Below the pieces are notes generated by a model, which saw nothing but the letters and a program-made list of their open reading frames with translations, was not told the origin of the DNA and ran no database searches. From positions 2,604,001 through 2,668,000 of the forward strand of contig NZ_CP019082.1 of assembly GCF_001956985.1 (NCBI RefSeq): a stretch of DNA of 64,000 bases, written 5' to 3'. Made by a program: the position numbers and the translations under genes. Below, piece after piece: positions 21,413-31,778 of this stretch (positions within the stretch are counted from its first letter, which is position 1; each line of letters starts with the position of its first letter). This DNA is from Paludisphaera borealis. GTDB lineage: Bacteria; Planctomycetota; Planctomycetia; Isosphaerales; Isosphaeraceae.

Positions 21413-21974
21413 GGTCATCCTCCCATCCTAGCGTCGACGTCGGAGCGTCACACGCGTCGTGCGTCCGAATCATCCCCCTGCACCAGTCCCACGATACCTA
21501 AGTCGCCGGCCGCCGACCATCGAGGAAAGCCGCCTTGCGGGGCCGGCCGGCACCCGAGTTTTTGAATCAAATAATGCAATTATTATTTGAATCACAGCGC
21601 TCTTGACGCCGGCCGGGAGTGTGGCACTATGAGTGAAGGGAAACGACGTTGGGTCAGGCGATTTTCGGCCGGCCCGTCTTCGACTCTCCCCTGACGCGCC
21701 GTCGCCCGACCGACGGCGCCCTCCGAGCGACGTCGAATGTCGCGGCCCGCCGTCAAGGCGGCGTCCTCATCCTGTTTGAGGAGACGGAGCGTGGAACGGC
21801 GCGGGGGAATCCGCGCCGGATCTTCAAAGACTCTTCCAGGGATTTTCACAAGCGGGACGCGCGGCGGAGCCCTTCACGAGGCGAGGGGAATCCAGCCTCT
21901 TTCGGCCCGCGCCCGGTCCAGCGATACTGCATGGATCGAGTTCCGAGGTCTTCGCGACCATTGGGAGTTTCGTC
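21413..21974. other. Divergent intergenic region between scpA and the SDR gene
   Basis: These 562 bases contain no supported gene. The AT-rich island at 21557-21600 stands out sharply from the GC-rich flanks and holds the inverted and direct repeats listed separately. GGGAG at 21963-21967 is the ribosome binding site of the SDR gene. Confidence 0.5.
21561..21594. promoter_or_regulatory. Candidate operator: AT-rich inverted repeat flanked by direct repeats
   Basis: Arms TCAAATAAT (21567-21575) and ATTATTTGA (21582-21590) form a perfect 9-bp inverted repeat with a six-base spacer. TTTGAATCA also occurs twice in direct orientation (21561-21569 and 21586-21594), 25 bases apart. Symmetric AT-rich sites of this size are typical of dimeric repressors such as the TetR or GntR families. 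It lies about 150 bases upstream of scpA and 380 upstream of the SDR gene. The regulator is unknown. Confidence 0.5.
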
Positions 21975-22790
21975 ATGATCATCAAGGATAAGACGGCGGT
22001 CCTCACGGGCGCCGGCAGCGGCATCGGGCAGGCGGTGGCGATCGAACTGGCCCAGCGCGGCGTCGGCGGCCTGGGATTGATCGACAGCAGCGACAGCGTC
22101 ATCAACGTGGCTCGGGCGATCAACGACCGCCTCGGGCGGCCGATCGCTGAGGCCGTCATCGGCGACGTGACCGACGCGGCGTTCCGCACCCACGCCTTCG
22201 ATTTGATCGCCAACAAGTTCGGCGTGCCGAGCATCTGCATCCCCGCCGCCGGGATCAGTCGCGACCAGCTCGCGGTCAAGGTGGACAAGCCGACCGGAAA
22301 GGCGCTCGTCTACCCGATCGAGAAGTTCCGCGAGGTCGCCGAGGTCAACCTGATCGCCCCGTCGTACTGGGCGCTCGAGACCATCGCCCGGATCGCCGAG
22401 GACCGCCACCGCCGCGGCCTGACGAGCTGGAATCCGGACGAAGGAATCCAGGGGACGATCATCTTCCTCGGATCGGTCTCGTCGCACGGCAACACCGGGC
22501 AGGTCGCCTACTCCGGCGCCAAGGCGGGGCTTGAAGGGGTCGCGGCCACGCTCGCCAAGGAAGCCATCTACTACGGCGTCCGGTGCGCGGTGATCCACCC
22601 CGGCTACACCGACACCCCGATGGTTCGCGCCCTGGGCGACGAGTACATCAAGAAGAACATCCTTCCCTACACGCAGCTTCGACGCCTGATCGCTCCGGAA
22701 GAGATCGCCGACGCGATCTACTTCCTGATCTGCAACTCGGCTGTCAGCGGCCAGCTCTGGGCCGACGCCGGCTGGCACCCGACCGCTTGA
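21975..22790 (+). CDS. Short-chain dehydrogenase/reductase (SDR family)
   Basis: This 271-residue classical SDR is an NAD(P)H-dependent oxidoreductase of unknown substrate. The cofactor-binding motif TGAGSGIG is at residues 11-18. The catalytic Ser lies in FLGSVSSHG and the Tyr and Lys are in YSGAK (about residues 179 and 183), so the active site is complete. The segment HPGYTDTPM after the active site is typical of the family. The ATG at 21975 has GGGAG seven bases upstream. It ends 26 bases before glpX and is probably co-transcribed with it. FabG-like acyl-carrier or acetoacetyl-CoA reductases have the same fold, so a link with the thiolase is possible but not shown. Confidence 0.88.
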   Translation: MIIKDKTAVLTGAGSGIGQAVAIELAQRGVGGLGLIDSSDSVINVARAINDRLGRPIAEAVIGDVTDAAFRTHAFDLIANKFGVPSICIPAAGISRDQLAVKVDKPTGKALVYPIEKFREVAEVNLIAPSYWALETIARIAEDRHRRGLTSWNPDEGIQGTIIFLGSVSSHGNTGQVAYSGAKAGLEGVAATLAKEAIYYGVRCAVIHPGYTDTPMVRALGDEYIKKNILPYTQLRRLIAPEEIADAIYFLICNSAVSGQLWADAGWHPTA

Positions 22791-22816
22791 CTTTCGAGCC
22801 ATCAAGGACAACGACG

Positions 22817-23890
22817 ATGTCGCGACCACGACTCCAGGTGACCCCCGACCACAACCTCGCGCTCGACCTCGTGCGGACGACCGAAGCCGCCGCGCTGGCG
22901 GCGGCCCGATGGGTCGGCCGGGGCGATAAGAACGCCGCCGACAAGGCGGCCGTCGACGCCATGAGGCTGCTGTTCAACAGCATGCCGTTCGACGGGATCG
23001 TGGTGATCGGCGAGGGCGAGAAGGACGAAGCGCCGATGCTGTTCAACGGCGAACGCCTCGGCACGGGAGTCGAGCCCCGCACCGACGTCGCCGTCGATCC
23101 GATCGACGGCACCCGGCTCGTCGCGCGCGGCGAGGCCAACGCCGTGGCGGTCGTCGCCGTCGCCGAGCGGGGGAGCATGTTCAACCCCGGCCCGTGCTTC
23201 TACATGGAGAAGCTCATCGCCGGCCACGACGGCGGCCACGTCCTCGACGTCACCGCGCCGATCGAGGACAACGTCCGCAACCTCGCGAAAGCGCGGAACA
23301 TGCATGTCGGGGACATGACCGTCATGATCCTCGATCGCGAACGTCATCACGAGTTCATTGAACGGGTGCGCGGCATGGGCGCTCGCGTCCACCTCATCAC
23401 CGACGGCGACGTCGCCGGCGCGATCACGGCCGCCCGCCGCGGCACCGGCGTCGACCTACTGTACGGAATCGGCGGCACCCCCGAGGGGGTGATCGCCGCG
23501 GCGGCCCTCAAGTGCCTGGGAGGGGTGATCCAGGGCCGGCTCCATCCCCGCAACGCGGCCGAGCGGCAAGCGGCGATCGACGCCGGCTACGACCTCGACC
23601 GGGTCCTCCACACCGACGACCTGGTCAAGGGGGACAACGTCTTCTTCGCCGCCACGGGGATCACCGACGGCTCGCTGCTTCGCGGCGTCCGCTACAGCGC
23701 CGAGGGGGCGACGACCGAATCGATCGTCATGCGGTCCCGGTCGGGCACGATCCGGACGATCGCCGCCCAGCACCGCTGGGAAGCTCCGTCCGAAGCAACC
23801 GGCGGCCGCTGGTCGGGCGACCGCCCCGCGCACCTCGTCCCGCCGCTCCTCCGCCTGGACGAAGACCTGAACGAGGCGTCGAACACCTGA
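22817..23890 (+). CDS. glpX: Class II fructose-1,6-bisphosphatase
   Basis: This 357-residue protein hydrolyses fructose 1,6-bisphosphate to fructose 6-phosphate in gluconeogenesis, with a divalent metal. Family marks are [13 protein letters not shown] (metal-binding acidic loop), [17 protein letters not shown] (lithium-sensitive phosphatase motif), and [20 protein letters not shown] near residue 220. The ATG at 22817 opens [13 protein letters not shown], a normal start for the family; the longer upstream frame overlaps the SDR gene and is spurious. Some planctomycete and cyanobacterial relatives also accept sedoheptulose bisphosphate. Its position beside the succinate/propionate genes fits carbon flow from C3/C4 acids to sugars, which is an inference. 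Confidence 0.93.
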   Translation: MSRPRLQVTPDHNLALDLVRTTEAAALAAARWVGRGDKNAADKAAVDAMRLLFNSMPFDGIVVIGEGEKDEAPMLFNGERLGTGVEPRTDVAVDPIDGTRLVARGEANAVAVVAVAERGSMFNPGPCFYMEKLIAGHDGGHVLDVTAPIEDNVRNLAKARNMHVGDMTVMILDRERHHEFIERVRGMGARVHLITDGDVAGAITAARRGTGVDLLYGIGGTPEGVIAAAALKCLGGVIQGRLHPRNAAERQAAIDAGYDLDRVLHTDDLVKGDNVFFAATGITDGSLLRGVRYSAEGATTESIVMRSRSGTIRTIAAQHRWEAPSEATGGRWSGDRPAHLVPPLLRLDEDLNEASNT

Positions 23891-23917
23891 ACCACGATGA
23901 ATGCTCATCAACCGACA

Positions 23918-24316
23918 TCACGACGCCTCGACCGCCCGGGCCAGCTCGGGGGGCACGACGCATGGCTTGCGGGTCGTCGGGTCGATCGTTACCAGGACGA
24001 CCGTCGCGTCGGCCGCGACCGCGCCGTCGGGCTTGCGGATTTCTTGAGCGAGCGTGAAGCTCGTCCGGCCCAGGCGCACAGGACGGGTGACGATCGTCAG
24101 TCGCTCGCCCTGGCGACACTCGCGGCGGTAGTTCAGGTTGACGTTGACCGTCACGGTCGCCGCCCCCATCGCTTGCAGGCGGTCGTAAGGAAGGCCGTTG
24201 CGCTCGTACCATTCCTCGCGTCCCCATTCGAGATATTCAACGAACTTCGCGTTGTTCACGTGTCCGTTGACGTCGATCTCGGTGGGACGCACGATGACCT
24301 CGAGAACCGTCTCCAT
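23918..24316 (-). CDS. Hotdog-fold acyl-CoA thioesterase (4-hydroxybenzoyl-CoA thioesterase/YbgC type)
   Basis: This 132-residue single hotdog-domain protein probably hydrolyses acyl-CoA thioesters. The family signature is RPTEIDVNGHVNNAKFVEYL (residues 10-29), with the catalytic acid at the Asp of the DVNGHVNN loop. A central strand reads VNLNYRRECRQGERL. Length matches YbgC-like enzymes. I chose the ATG at 24316 (METVLEVIV); the frame runs on upstream but without homology. It converges on glpX and is divergent from the transcarboxylase run 322 bases away. The substrate is not evident; release of CoA from short-chain intermediates of the neighbouring pathway is one possibility. Confidence 0.85.
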   Translation of the reverse strand: METVLEVIVRPTEIDVNGHVNNAKFVEYLEWGREEWYERNGLPYDRLQAMGAATVTVNVNLNYRRECRQGERLTIVTRPVRLGRTSFTLAQEIRKPDGAVAADATVVLVTIDPTTRKPCVVPPELARAVEAS

Positions 24317-24638
24317 GATAGGCCGTTGCTCCGGGTCGAAACGATGAAGAAAACCGATGGGAGAAGCGGACCGTCGCAGTCTACCACGAGTTTCCCGAAA
24401 GTCGGCGGGAAAGGGCGATTGGCCAAGATCGAACCGTTCGACTATGATGGTCGCCCTGGGCTCGGCCTCTCGCACCTCTCACCGAGCTTTCAGCCGTTCG
24501 ACAACACGTTGCGTCACGTTCGAGGCCCGAACGCTTGCGGAGGGTCTGTTCGTCGCCGGCGCGTCGAATCTTCGGCCCGAAACGGATTCCAGGGCTTTCC
24601 CCGAGCCGACCGATCCACCCGCGAAGGAGTTTCTCACG
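24317..24638. other. Divergent promoter region of thioesterase and transcarboxylase operon
   Basis: The 322 bases hold no supported gene. GAAGGAG at 24622-24628 is a strong ribosome binding site for the 5S-like subunit. The promoter of the long plus-strand run (24639-28919) should lie here, but I cannot place -35 and -10 boxes with confidence. Confidence 0.4.
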
Positions 24639-26150
24639 ATGTCACGCCTGGTTGAAGTCACGGAGCTCGCCCTTCGCGACGCCCATCAAAGTCTGCTCGC
24701 GACCCGCATGACGATGGAAGACATGATTCCCGCCTGCGAGGACATCGACCAGGCCGGCTACTGGAGCGTCGAGTGCTGGGGGGGCGCCACGTATGATTCG
24801 TGCATCCGGTTCCTCAACGAAGACCCATGGGAACGGCTGCGGACGTTTCGCAAGCTGATGCCCAACTCGCGGCTCCAGATGCTGCTGCGGGGCCAGAACC
24901 TGCTCGGCTACCGCCATTATGAAGACACGGTGGTCGACCGCTTCGTCGACAAGTCGGCCGAGAACGGCATGGACGTCTTCCGCGTCTTCGACGCGCTCAA
25001 CGACCCGCGCAACCTCAAGCGGGCCATGGAAGCCGTCCGCCGCACCGGCAAGTGGGCCGAGGGGACGATCTGCTACACGACCTCGCCGCTGCACACCGTC
25101 GACAAGTTCGTCGAGCTGGCGCAGCGGCTCAAGGAGATGGGCTCGGCCTCGATCTGCATCAAGGACATGGCCGCCCTGCTCCGTCCCCAGCCCGCGTTCG
25201 ACATCGTCCGCGGCATCAAGGAGAAATGCGGTGAAGATACGATCGTCCACGTCCACGTTCACTCGACCACCGGCGTGACTCTCGTGAGCCTGATGAAGGC
25301 CATCGAAGCCGGCGCCGACATCGTGGATACGTCGATCTCGTCCCTCAGCCTGGGCCCCGGCCAGAACCCCACCGAGGCCCTCGTCGAGATGCTCGAAGGG
25401 ACCGGCTACACCACGAAGCTCGACAAGAGCCGCCTGCTCAAGATCAAGGACCACTTCGCCCAGGTCCGCCCTCGGTACGCGGATTTCGAGTCGAAGATCG
25501 TCGGCGTCGAGACCGAGATCTTCGACAGCCAGATTCCCGGCGGAATGATCTCGAACATGGAGAGCCAGCTCAAGCAGCAAGGAGCCGCCGACCGGCTCAA
25601 GGAGGTTCTCGCCGAGGTTCCCAAGGTCCGCAAGGACGCCGGCTATCCGCCGCTCGTGACCCCGTCGAGCCAGATCGTCGGCACCCAGGCCGTGTTCAAC
25701 GTCTTGATGGGCCGGTACAAGACCCTCACCGGCGAGTTCGCCGACCTGATGCTCGGCTACTACGGCGAGACGATCGCCGAACGGAACCCAGACGTCATCG
25801 CAGCCGCCGAGAACCACGCCAAGAAACCGTCGATCACCATCCGGCCCGCAGACCTGCTGAAGCCGGAATGGGAAGCGCTCGACAAGGCGGCCAAGGCGCT
25901 CCCCGGCAACGAGGGGGCGGACGAAGACACGCTCACGTACGCCATGTTCCCTAACGTGGCCCCCAAGTTCTTCGCGCAACGGGCCGAGGGGCCCAAGGAC
26001 CCCTGCAAGGGCGCGGCGCCGGCCTCGACCGCGCCGGAGAACCCGGGCTCGAAGCCGGCCGACGACGGCAAAGGTCCGATCACGGGGCCCGTCACCTACG
26101 ACGTGCGACTCGGAGACAAGACGCACAAGGTGACCGTCCAACCGGCCTGA
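24639..26150 (+). CDS. Transcarboxylase 5S-like / pyruvate (oxaloacetate) carboxyltransferase subunit
   Basis: This 503-residue protein transfers a carboxyl group between biotin and pyruvate/oxaloacetate. It matches the 5S subunit of propionibacterial methylmalonyl-CoA carboxytransferase in length and motifs. It has ALRDAHQSLLATRM at the start, the metal-site barrel, the (carbamylated) Lys in CIKDMAALL (about residue 175) and metal-ligand His in VHVHSTTG (about residues 204-208). The helical conserved carboxylase domain follows from about 300 to 450. An Ala/Pro/Asp-rich linker (about 455-485) precedes a short tail that looks like the start of a biotinyl domain (VTYDVRLGDKTHKVTVQ) but has no biotin lysine; that is supplied in trans by 28085-28471. 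It is the first gene of the run, with GAAGGAG upstream. Confidence 0.9.
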   Translation: MSRLVEVTELALRDAHQSLLATRMTMEDMIPACEDIDQAGYWSVECWGGATYDSCIRFLNEDPWERLRTFRKLMPNSRLQMLLRGQNLLGYRHYEDTVVDRFVDKSAENGMDVFRVFDALNDPRNLKRAMEAVRRTGKWAEGTICYTTSPLHTVDKFVELAQRLKEMGSASICIKDMAALLRPQPAFDIVRGIKEKCGEDTIVHVHVHSTTGVTLVSLMKAIEAGADIVDTSISSLSLGPGQNPTEALVEMLEGTGYTTKLDKSRLLKIKDHFAQVRPRYADFESKIVGVETEIFDSQIPGGMISNMESQLKQQGAADRLKEVLAEVPKVRKDAGYPPLVTPSSQIVGTQAVFNVLMGRYKTLTGEFADLMLGYYGETIAERNPDVIAAAENHAKKPSITIRPADLLKPEWEALDKAAKALPGNEGADEDTLTYAMFPNVAPKFFAQRAEGPKDPCKGAAPASTAPENPGSKPADDGKGPITGPVTYDVRLGDKTHKVTVQPA

Positions 26151-26172
26151 ACCAAGAGAGGATGATGAGATC

Positions 26173-27732
26173 ATGAGCGCGGAAGTCAAAACGATGGAGC
26201 AACTCGTCGCCGAGCTTCGCGCCCGCCGCGAGCAGCTCAAGGCGGGGGGCGGCGCCGACCGCCTCGCCAAGCAGACGAAGGACGGCAAGCGGACCGCCCG
26301 CGAACGAGTCGACGACCTCGTCGACCCCGACAGCTTCGAGGAGATCGGCTTGTTCGCCCGCCACCGCCAGACCGAGTTCGGCATGCTCGGCAAGGAGGTC
26401 CCCGCCGACGGCGTCGTCACCGGCGCGGCGACGGTCGACGGCCGGCTCGTCCACCTGGCCAGCCAGGATTTCACCGTGCTCGGAGGATCGGCCGGCGAGG
26501 TTCACTCGCTCAAGGTCGCCGAGGCGATGGAGCTGTCGCTGCACACCGGCACGCCGTTCGTCTTCATCAACGACTCCGGCGGCGCCCGCGTGCAGGAAGG
26601 GATCGACTCGCTCTCGGGCTACGGCAAGGTGTTTTTCACGAACGTCTCGCTGTCCGGGGCCGTGCCGCAAATCTCGCTGATCTGCGGCCCGTGCGCCGGG
26701 GGCGCCGCGTACTCGCCGGCCCTGACCGACTTCGTGATCATGACCCGCAAGGCCCAGATGTTCATCACCGGCCCGCAAGTCATCAAGCAGGTCACCGGCG
26801 AGCAGATCACCGCCGAGGCGCTCGGCGGGGCCGAGACCCACATGGCGCACTCGGGCGTCGCCCACTTCATCGCCGAGGACGATCAGGACGCCGTCCACAC
26901 CTGCCGCCGCCTGCTCAGCTTCCTGCCGTCGAACAACCTCGAAGACGCGCCCCGGATCGAGAATGACGGCGACGTCGACCCCAACCCCGAATTGAACACG
27001 ATCGTGCCGGTCGAGCCCAAGCGGGGCTACGACGTCCGCGACGTGATCGCCGCCGTCGTCGACCAGGGCGACTTCCTCGAAGTCCAGTCCGGCTACGCCA
27101 TGAACATGGTCGTCGGCTTCGGACGCATCCTGGGACGCTCGGTCGGGTTCGTCGCCAACCAGCCCCAGGTGCTCTCCGGCGCGATCGACATCAACGCCGC
27201 GACCAAGGCGAGCCGGTTCATCCGGTTCTGCAACGCCTTCAACATCCCGCTCGTCACCTTCGTGGACGTCCCCGGGTTCCTTCCTGGCGTCCAGCAGGAG
27301 TACGGCGGCATCATCCGCCACGGGGCCAAGATGCTGTTCGCCTACTCGGCGACCACCGTCCCCAAGATCCAGGTGATCCTCCGCAAGTCGTACGGCGGAG
27401 CGCACCTGGCGATGGGCTCGAAAGACCTGGGCGCCGACCGCGTCTTCGCCTGGCCGACCGCCGAGGTCGCCGTGATGGGGGCCGAAGGTGCCGTCGAGAT
27501 CGTCTTCCGCAAGGAAGTCGAGACCGCGACGGACAAGGCCGCCAAACGCGCCGAGTTGATCCAAGAATACAAGTCGACGTTCTCAACTCCGTACGCGGCC
27601 GCCGGCCGACGTCTGGTCGACGACGTCATCGAGCCGGCCGACACCCGCAAGCACCTGGCGCAGGCGCTCGAATACCTGCACGCCAAGCGCGAGCAGCGGC
27701 CCCCCAAGAAGCACGGCCTCATCCCCCTTTAA
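26173..27732 (+). CDS. Methylmalonyl-CoA carboxyltransferase 12S-like subunit
   Basis: This 519-residue carboxyltransferase moves a carboxyl group between methylmalonyl-CoA and biotin, releasing or using propionyl-CoA. It has the double crotonase fold of PccB/MmdA proteins: LASQDFTVLGGSAGEVH, INDSGGARVQEGIDSL, CGPCAGGAAYSPAL, and [19 protein letters not shown]. It lies 22 bases after the 5S-like gene, with AGAGAGGA before its ATG. Co-location with 5S-like and biotin-carrier genes points to transcarboxylase (or the alpha subunit of a methylmalonyl-CoA decarboxylase) rather than a second ATP-driven carboxylase. No membrane beta subunit of the sodium-pumping decarboxylases is present nearby, which supports the transcarboxylase reading. 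Confidence 0.9.
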   Translation: MSAEVKTMEQLVAELRARREQLKAGGGADRLAKQTKDGKRTARERVDDLVDPDSFEEIGLFARHRQTEFGMLGKEVPADGVVTGAATVDGRLVHLASQDFTVLGGSAGEVHSLKVAEAMELSLHTGTPFVFINDSGGARVQEGIDSLSGYGKVFFTNVSLSGAVPQISLICGPCAGGAAYSPALTDFVIMTRKAQMFITGPQVIKQVTGEQITAEALGGAETHMAHSGVAHFIAEDDQDAVHTCRRLLSFLPSNNLEDAPRIENDGDVDPNPELNTIVPVEPKRGYDVRDVIAAVVDQGDFLEVQSGYAMNMVVGFGRILGRSVGFVANQPQVLSGAIDINAATKASRFIRFCNAFNIPLVTFVDVPGFLPGVQQEYGGIIRHGAKMLFAYSATTVPKIQVILRKSYGGAHLAMGSKDLGADRVFAWPTAEVAVMGAEGAVEIVFRKEVETATDKAAKRAELIQEYKSTFSTPYAAAGRRLVDDVIEPADTRKHLAQALEYLHAKREQRPPKKHGLIPL

Positions 27733-27746
27733 CGGTGACGAAACCC

Positions 27747-28082
27747 ATGAAACCGGAGACGAACGGCCTGGCCGACGTCCTGAAGGCCCTGGCCTCGATC
27801 CAGAGCGAGCTGGTGAAGCTGGGGGAACGGGTCGCCGCGCTCGAATCCTCCGCCCACGCCAAGACCGCAAATGCTCCAGCCGCAGTGATGACGACGACGA
27901 AGGCCTACGCCGACGAGTCGCTGAGCGACGAGTTGGTGCTGATCCTCGGCGCGGCGGTCGCGGCGTTCCTCGGCAAGAAAGCCCACATCCGGCGGATTCA
28001 AGTGCTCGGCTCCACCGCCTGGGCCCAGCAAGGCCGGGTCACCATCCAGGCGTCGCACGCCCTGAACACGGCGAGGAGCTAG
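27747..28082 (+). CDS. Small OadG/MmdD-like protein without membrane anchor
   Basis: The 111-residue product (115 if the GTG at 27735 is used) has an N-terminal amphipathic helix with heptad spacing (LADVLKALASIQSELVKLGE) likely to form a coiled coil. A linker follows, then a C-terminal block (ELVLILGAAVAAFLGKKAHI then RRIQVLGSTAWAQQGR). That block resembles the soluble end of gamma/delta subunits of sodium-pump decarboxylases (OadG, MmdD). Unlike those subunits there is no N-terminal membrane helix. It sits between the 12S-like and biotin-carrier genes, exactly where such an assembly factor is found in decarboxylase operons, and ends two bases before the next start. It probably holds the carboxyltransferase and biotin carrier together. 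The family match is by eye only. Confidence 0.65.
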   Translation: MKPETNGLADVLKALASIQSELVKLGERVAALESSAHAKTANAPAAVMTTTKAYADESLSDELVLILGAAVAAFLGKKAHIRRIQVLGSTAWAQQGRVTIQASHALNTARS

Positions 28083-28084
28083 CC

Positions 28085-28471
28085 TTGAAACTCAAGATCA
28101 CTGTTGACGGCAAACTCTACGAGGTCGACGTCGAGGTCTCCGAGCCGGAACGCGCCCGTCCCGGCTTCGTGGCCCCGATCGGCCATGTCCGCGTCCCCGC
28201 GGCGCCCATCGCCGCGCCCGCCGCACCTCCGACCGGCGGCGAGACGGTCGCCGACGAATCCAAAGTCTGCCGCAGCCCATTCTCCGGCACCGTGTCGCGG
28301 GTCGAGGTCGAGGTCGGGCGGCAGATCGCGCCCAACGAGGTCCTGATCGTCCTCGAAGCGATGAAGATGGAAACGATCATCACGGCCCCCGTCGCCGGCA
28401 AGATCGCCAAGGTCAACGTCGGCGTGGGCGACGCCGTCCAGCAGGGGCGGGTCTTGATCGAATTCGAATGA
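28085..28471 (+). CDS. Biotin carrier protein (1.3S-like) of the transcarboxylase
   Basis: This 128-residue protein carries biotin between the two carboxyltransferases. After a short beta segment (LKITVDGKLYEVDVEV) there is a Pro/Ala-rich hinge (about residues 38-50). The biotinyl domain follows, with the modified lysine in LEAMKMETII (about residue 94). The length is close to the 1.3S subunit of propionibacteria (about 123). The start codon is TTG at 28085, two bases after the stop of the previous gene and six bases after GAGGAG (28073-28078). The rare start and tight spacing imply coupled, dosed translation. The domain end (VGDAVQQGRVLIEFE) is complete. Confidence 0.92.
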   Translation: MKLKITVDGKLYEVDVEVSEPERARPGFVAPIGHVRVPAAPIAAPAAPPTGGETVADESKVCRSPFSGTVSRVEVEVGRQIAPNEVLIVLEAMKMETIITAPVAGKIAKVNVGVGDAVQQGRVLIEFE

Positions 28472-28499
28472 CCTTCGCAACCTCCCAAGGAGCCCAGCG

Positions 28500-28919
28500 A
28501 TGACGCCCGTCAAAGCCGTCAATCACATCGGGATCGCCGTCCGATCGATCGACGCCCAGAAAGACTACTACCAGAACGTCCTCGGCGCGGTGTTCGAAGG
28601 CGTCGAGCACGTCGCCGACCAGAAGGTGAACGTCGGCTTCTTCAGGATCGGCGCCGTCCGCCTGGAGCTGCTCGAACCGTCCGACCCGTCGAGCACCGTC
28701 GCCGCCTTCATCGAGAAGAAGGGCGAGGGCCTGCACCACGTCGCCTTCGAGGTCGCCGACATCGCATCGCGAATCGACGAAATCAAGCAGGCAGGCTTGC
28801 GTATGATCGACGAGGCCCCCCGCGCCGGGGCGCACCACATGCAGATCGCCTTCGTGCATCCCAAGAGCACCTTCGGCGTGCTCACCGAGCTTTGCGAGCC
28901 CGCGCGAGGCGACTCTTGA
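28500..28919 (+). CDS. mce: Methylmalonyl-CoA epimerase
   Basis: This 139-residue vicinal-oxygen-chelate protein interconverts (S)- and (R)-methylmalonyl-CoA. It links carboxylase/transcarboxylase products to the mutase. It has two beta-alpha-beta-beta-beta modules: NHIGIAVRSIDAQKDYYQNV at the start, and the metal-binding segment GLHHVAFEVADI in the middle. The Glu ligand is in LRLELLEP-type sequence (VRLELLEPSDP). It follows the biotin carrier by 28 bases and closes the methylmalonyl part of the run. The mutase itself is 7 kb away on the other strand. Length and motifs are standard, so I am confident. Confidence 0.93.
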   Translation: MTPVKAVNHIGIAVRSIDAQKDYYQNVLGAVFEGVEHVADQKVNVGFFRIGAVRLELLEPSDPSSTVAAFIEKKGEGLHHVAFEVADIASRIDEIKQAGLRMIDEAPRAGAHHMQIAFVHPKSTFGVLTELCEPARGDS

Positions 28920-29079
28920 ACGCGACGAAATCGACGTCCGTCTCCCCCCATTCGACCCATCCGACTAGAATGGCATCGTGGAAGTCGTCGCATCGCAAGC
29001 GACGGCTTCGTTTCCGGAGCCCCGCGGCCTGGTTTCCAAGGGCCGTCGGCCCACTTCCTTGTTTGAACAGGAAAACGAC

Positions 29080-29781
29080 ATGAGCGCGGTTGCTTCGAGT
29101 CCTCCGGTCGGAACGAGGCCGGCGTCCCGATCCCGCCTCCAGAGGTTCATGACCTCGTCGATCGGTCTCAAGCTGGTCATGGCCCTGACCGGGGTGATCC
29201 TCTCCCTTTTCGTGCTGGGCCACATGCTCGGCAACCTCCAGGTCTTCCAGGGCGCCAAGGCGATCGACGAATACGGCGCGCTGCTCCGCAAGGAGCCCGC
29301 CCTGCTCTGGACGGCCCGACTGGGGCTGCTCGGGGCCGTAGGCCTCCACATCTACGCGTATATCGCCTTGATGAAGAAGAACGCCCAGGCCCGACCCCAG
29401 GGATATCGGGAGAAGAAGCTTCGCGAGGCGTCGTTCGCGTCGCGGTCGATGACGATCACCGGGCCGCTGATCCTCGCGTTCATCATCTTCCACATCCTTC
29501 ACATGACGACCGGCACCGTGCATTCGTCGTTCGAGGAAGGCGCGGTCCACCACAACCTGGTGACGGGCCTGACGGGCCTGGTCGGCTTGATCTACATCAT
29601 CGCCATGGTGATGCTGTCGTTCCATCTCTGGCACGGCGTCTGGAGCTTGCTCTTGACCCTCGGGCTTCCCGAAGGCCGATACGGCTCGCTGGGACGCCGC
29701 TTTGCAACGATTTTCACCGTCCTGGTCACGCTGGGGTTCGTGTCCATCCCTCTGGCCGTGTTGACCGGCGTCATCAAGTGA
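29080..29781 (+). CDS. sdhC: Succinate dehydrogenase cytochrome b subunit
   Basis: This 233-residue membrane protein anchors succinate dehydrogenase and passes electrons to quinone through heme b. Hydrophobic segments lie at about residues 27-50 ([20 protein letters not shown]), 75-98, 125-148 ([13 protein letters not shown]), 165-190 and 205-230. This is the five-helix plan of the single-anchor, di-heme (type B) enzymes. His residues suited as heme ligands occur in [21 protein letters not shown] and SFHLWHG. The ATG at 29080 is preceded by AGGA; a GTG at 28978 would add an unlikely extension. Order sdhC-sdhA-sdhB is the type B order, usually associated with menaquinone. Confidence 0.92.
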   Translation: MSAVASSPPVGTRPASRSRLQRFMTSSIGLKLVMALTGVILSLFVLGHMLGNLQVFQGAKAIDEYGALLRKEPALLWTARLGLLGAVGLHIYAYIALMKKNAQARPQGYREKKLREASFASRSMTITGPLILAFIIFHILHMTTGTVHSSFEEGAVHHNLVTGLTGLVGLIYIIAMVMLSFHLWHGVWSLLLTLGLPEGRYGSLGRRFATIFTVLVTLGFVSIPLAVLTGVIK

Positions 29782-29794
29782 TCAGGAGCCTTCC

Positions 29795-31708
<1,914 letters not shown>

Positions 31709-31778
31709 GAGCCCCGTTCCCCGGCGGTTTCCAACCCAACAAGCGATCGATCTATTGATCAATCCGAGAGGATCCGAG

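Noticed and set aside
26173-28471. Sodium-pumping methylmalonyl-CoA decarboxylase operon
   Set aside because: The membrane beta subunit is absent and the OadG-like protein has no membrane helix, while a 5S-like pyruvate carboxyltransferase is present; transcarboxylase fits better.
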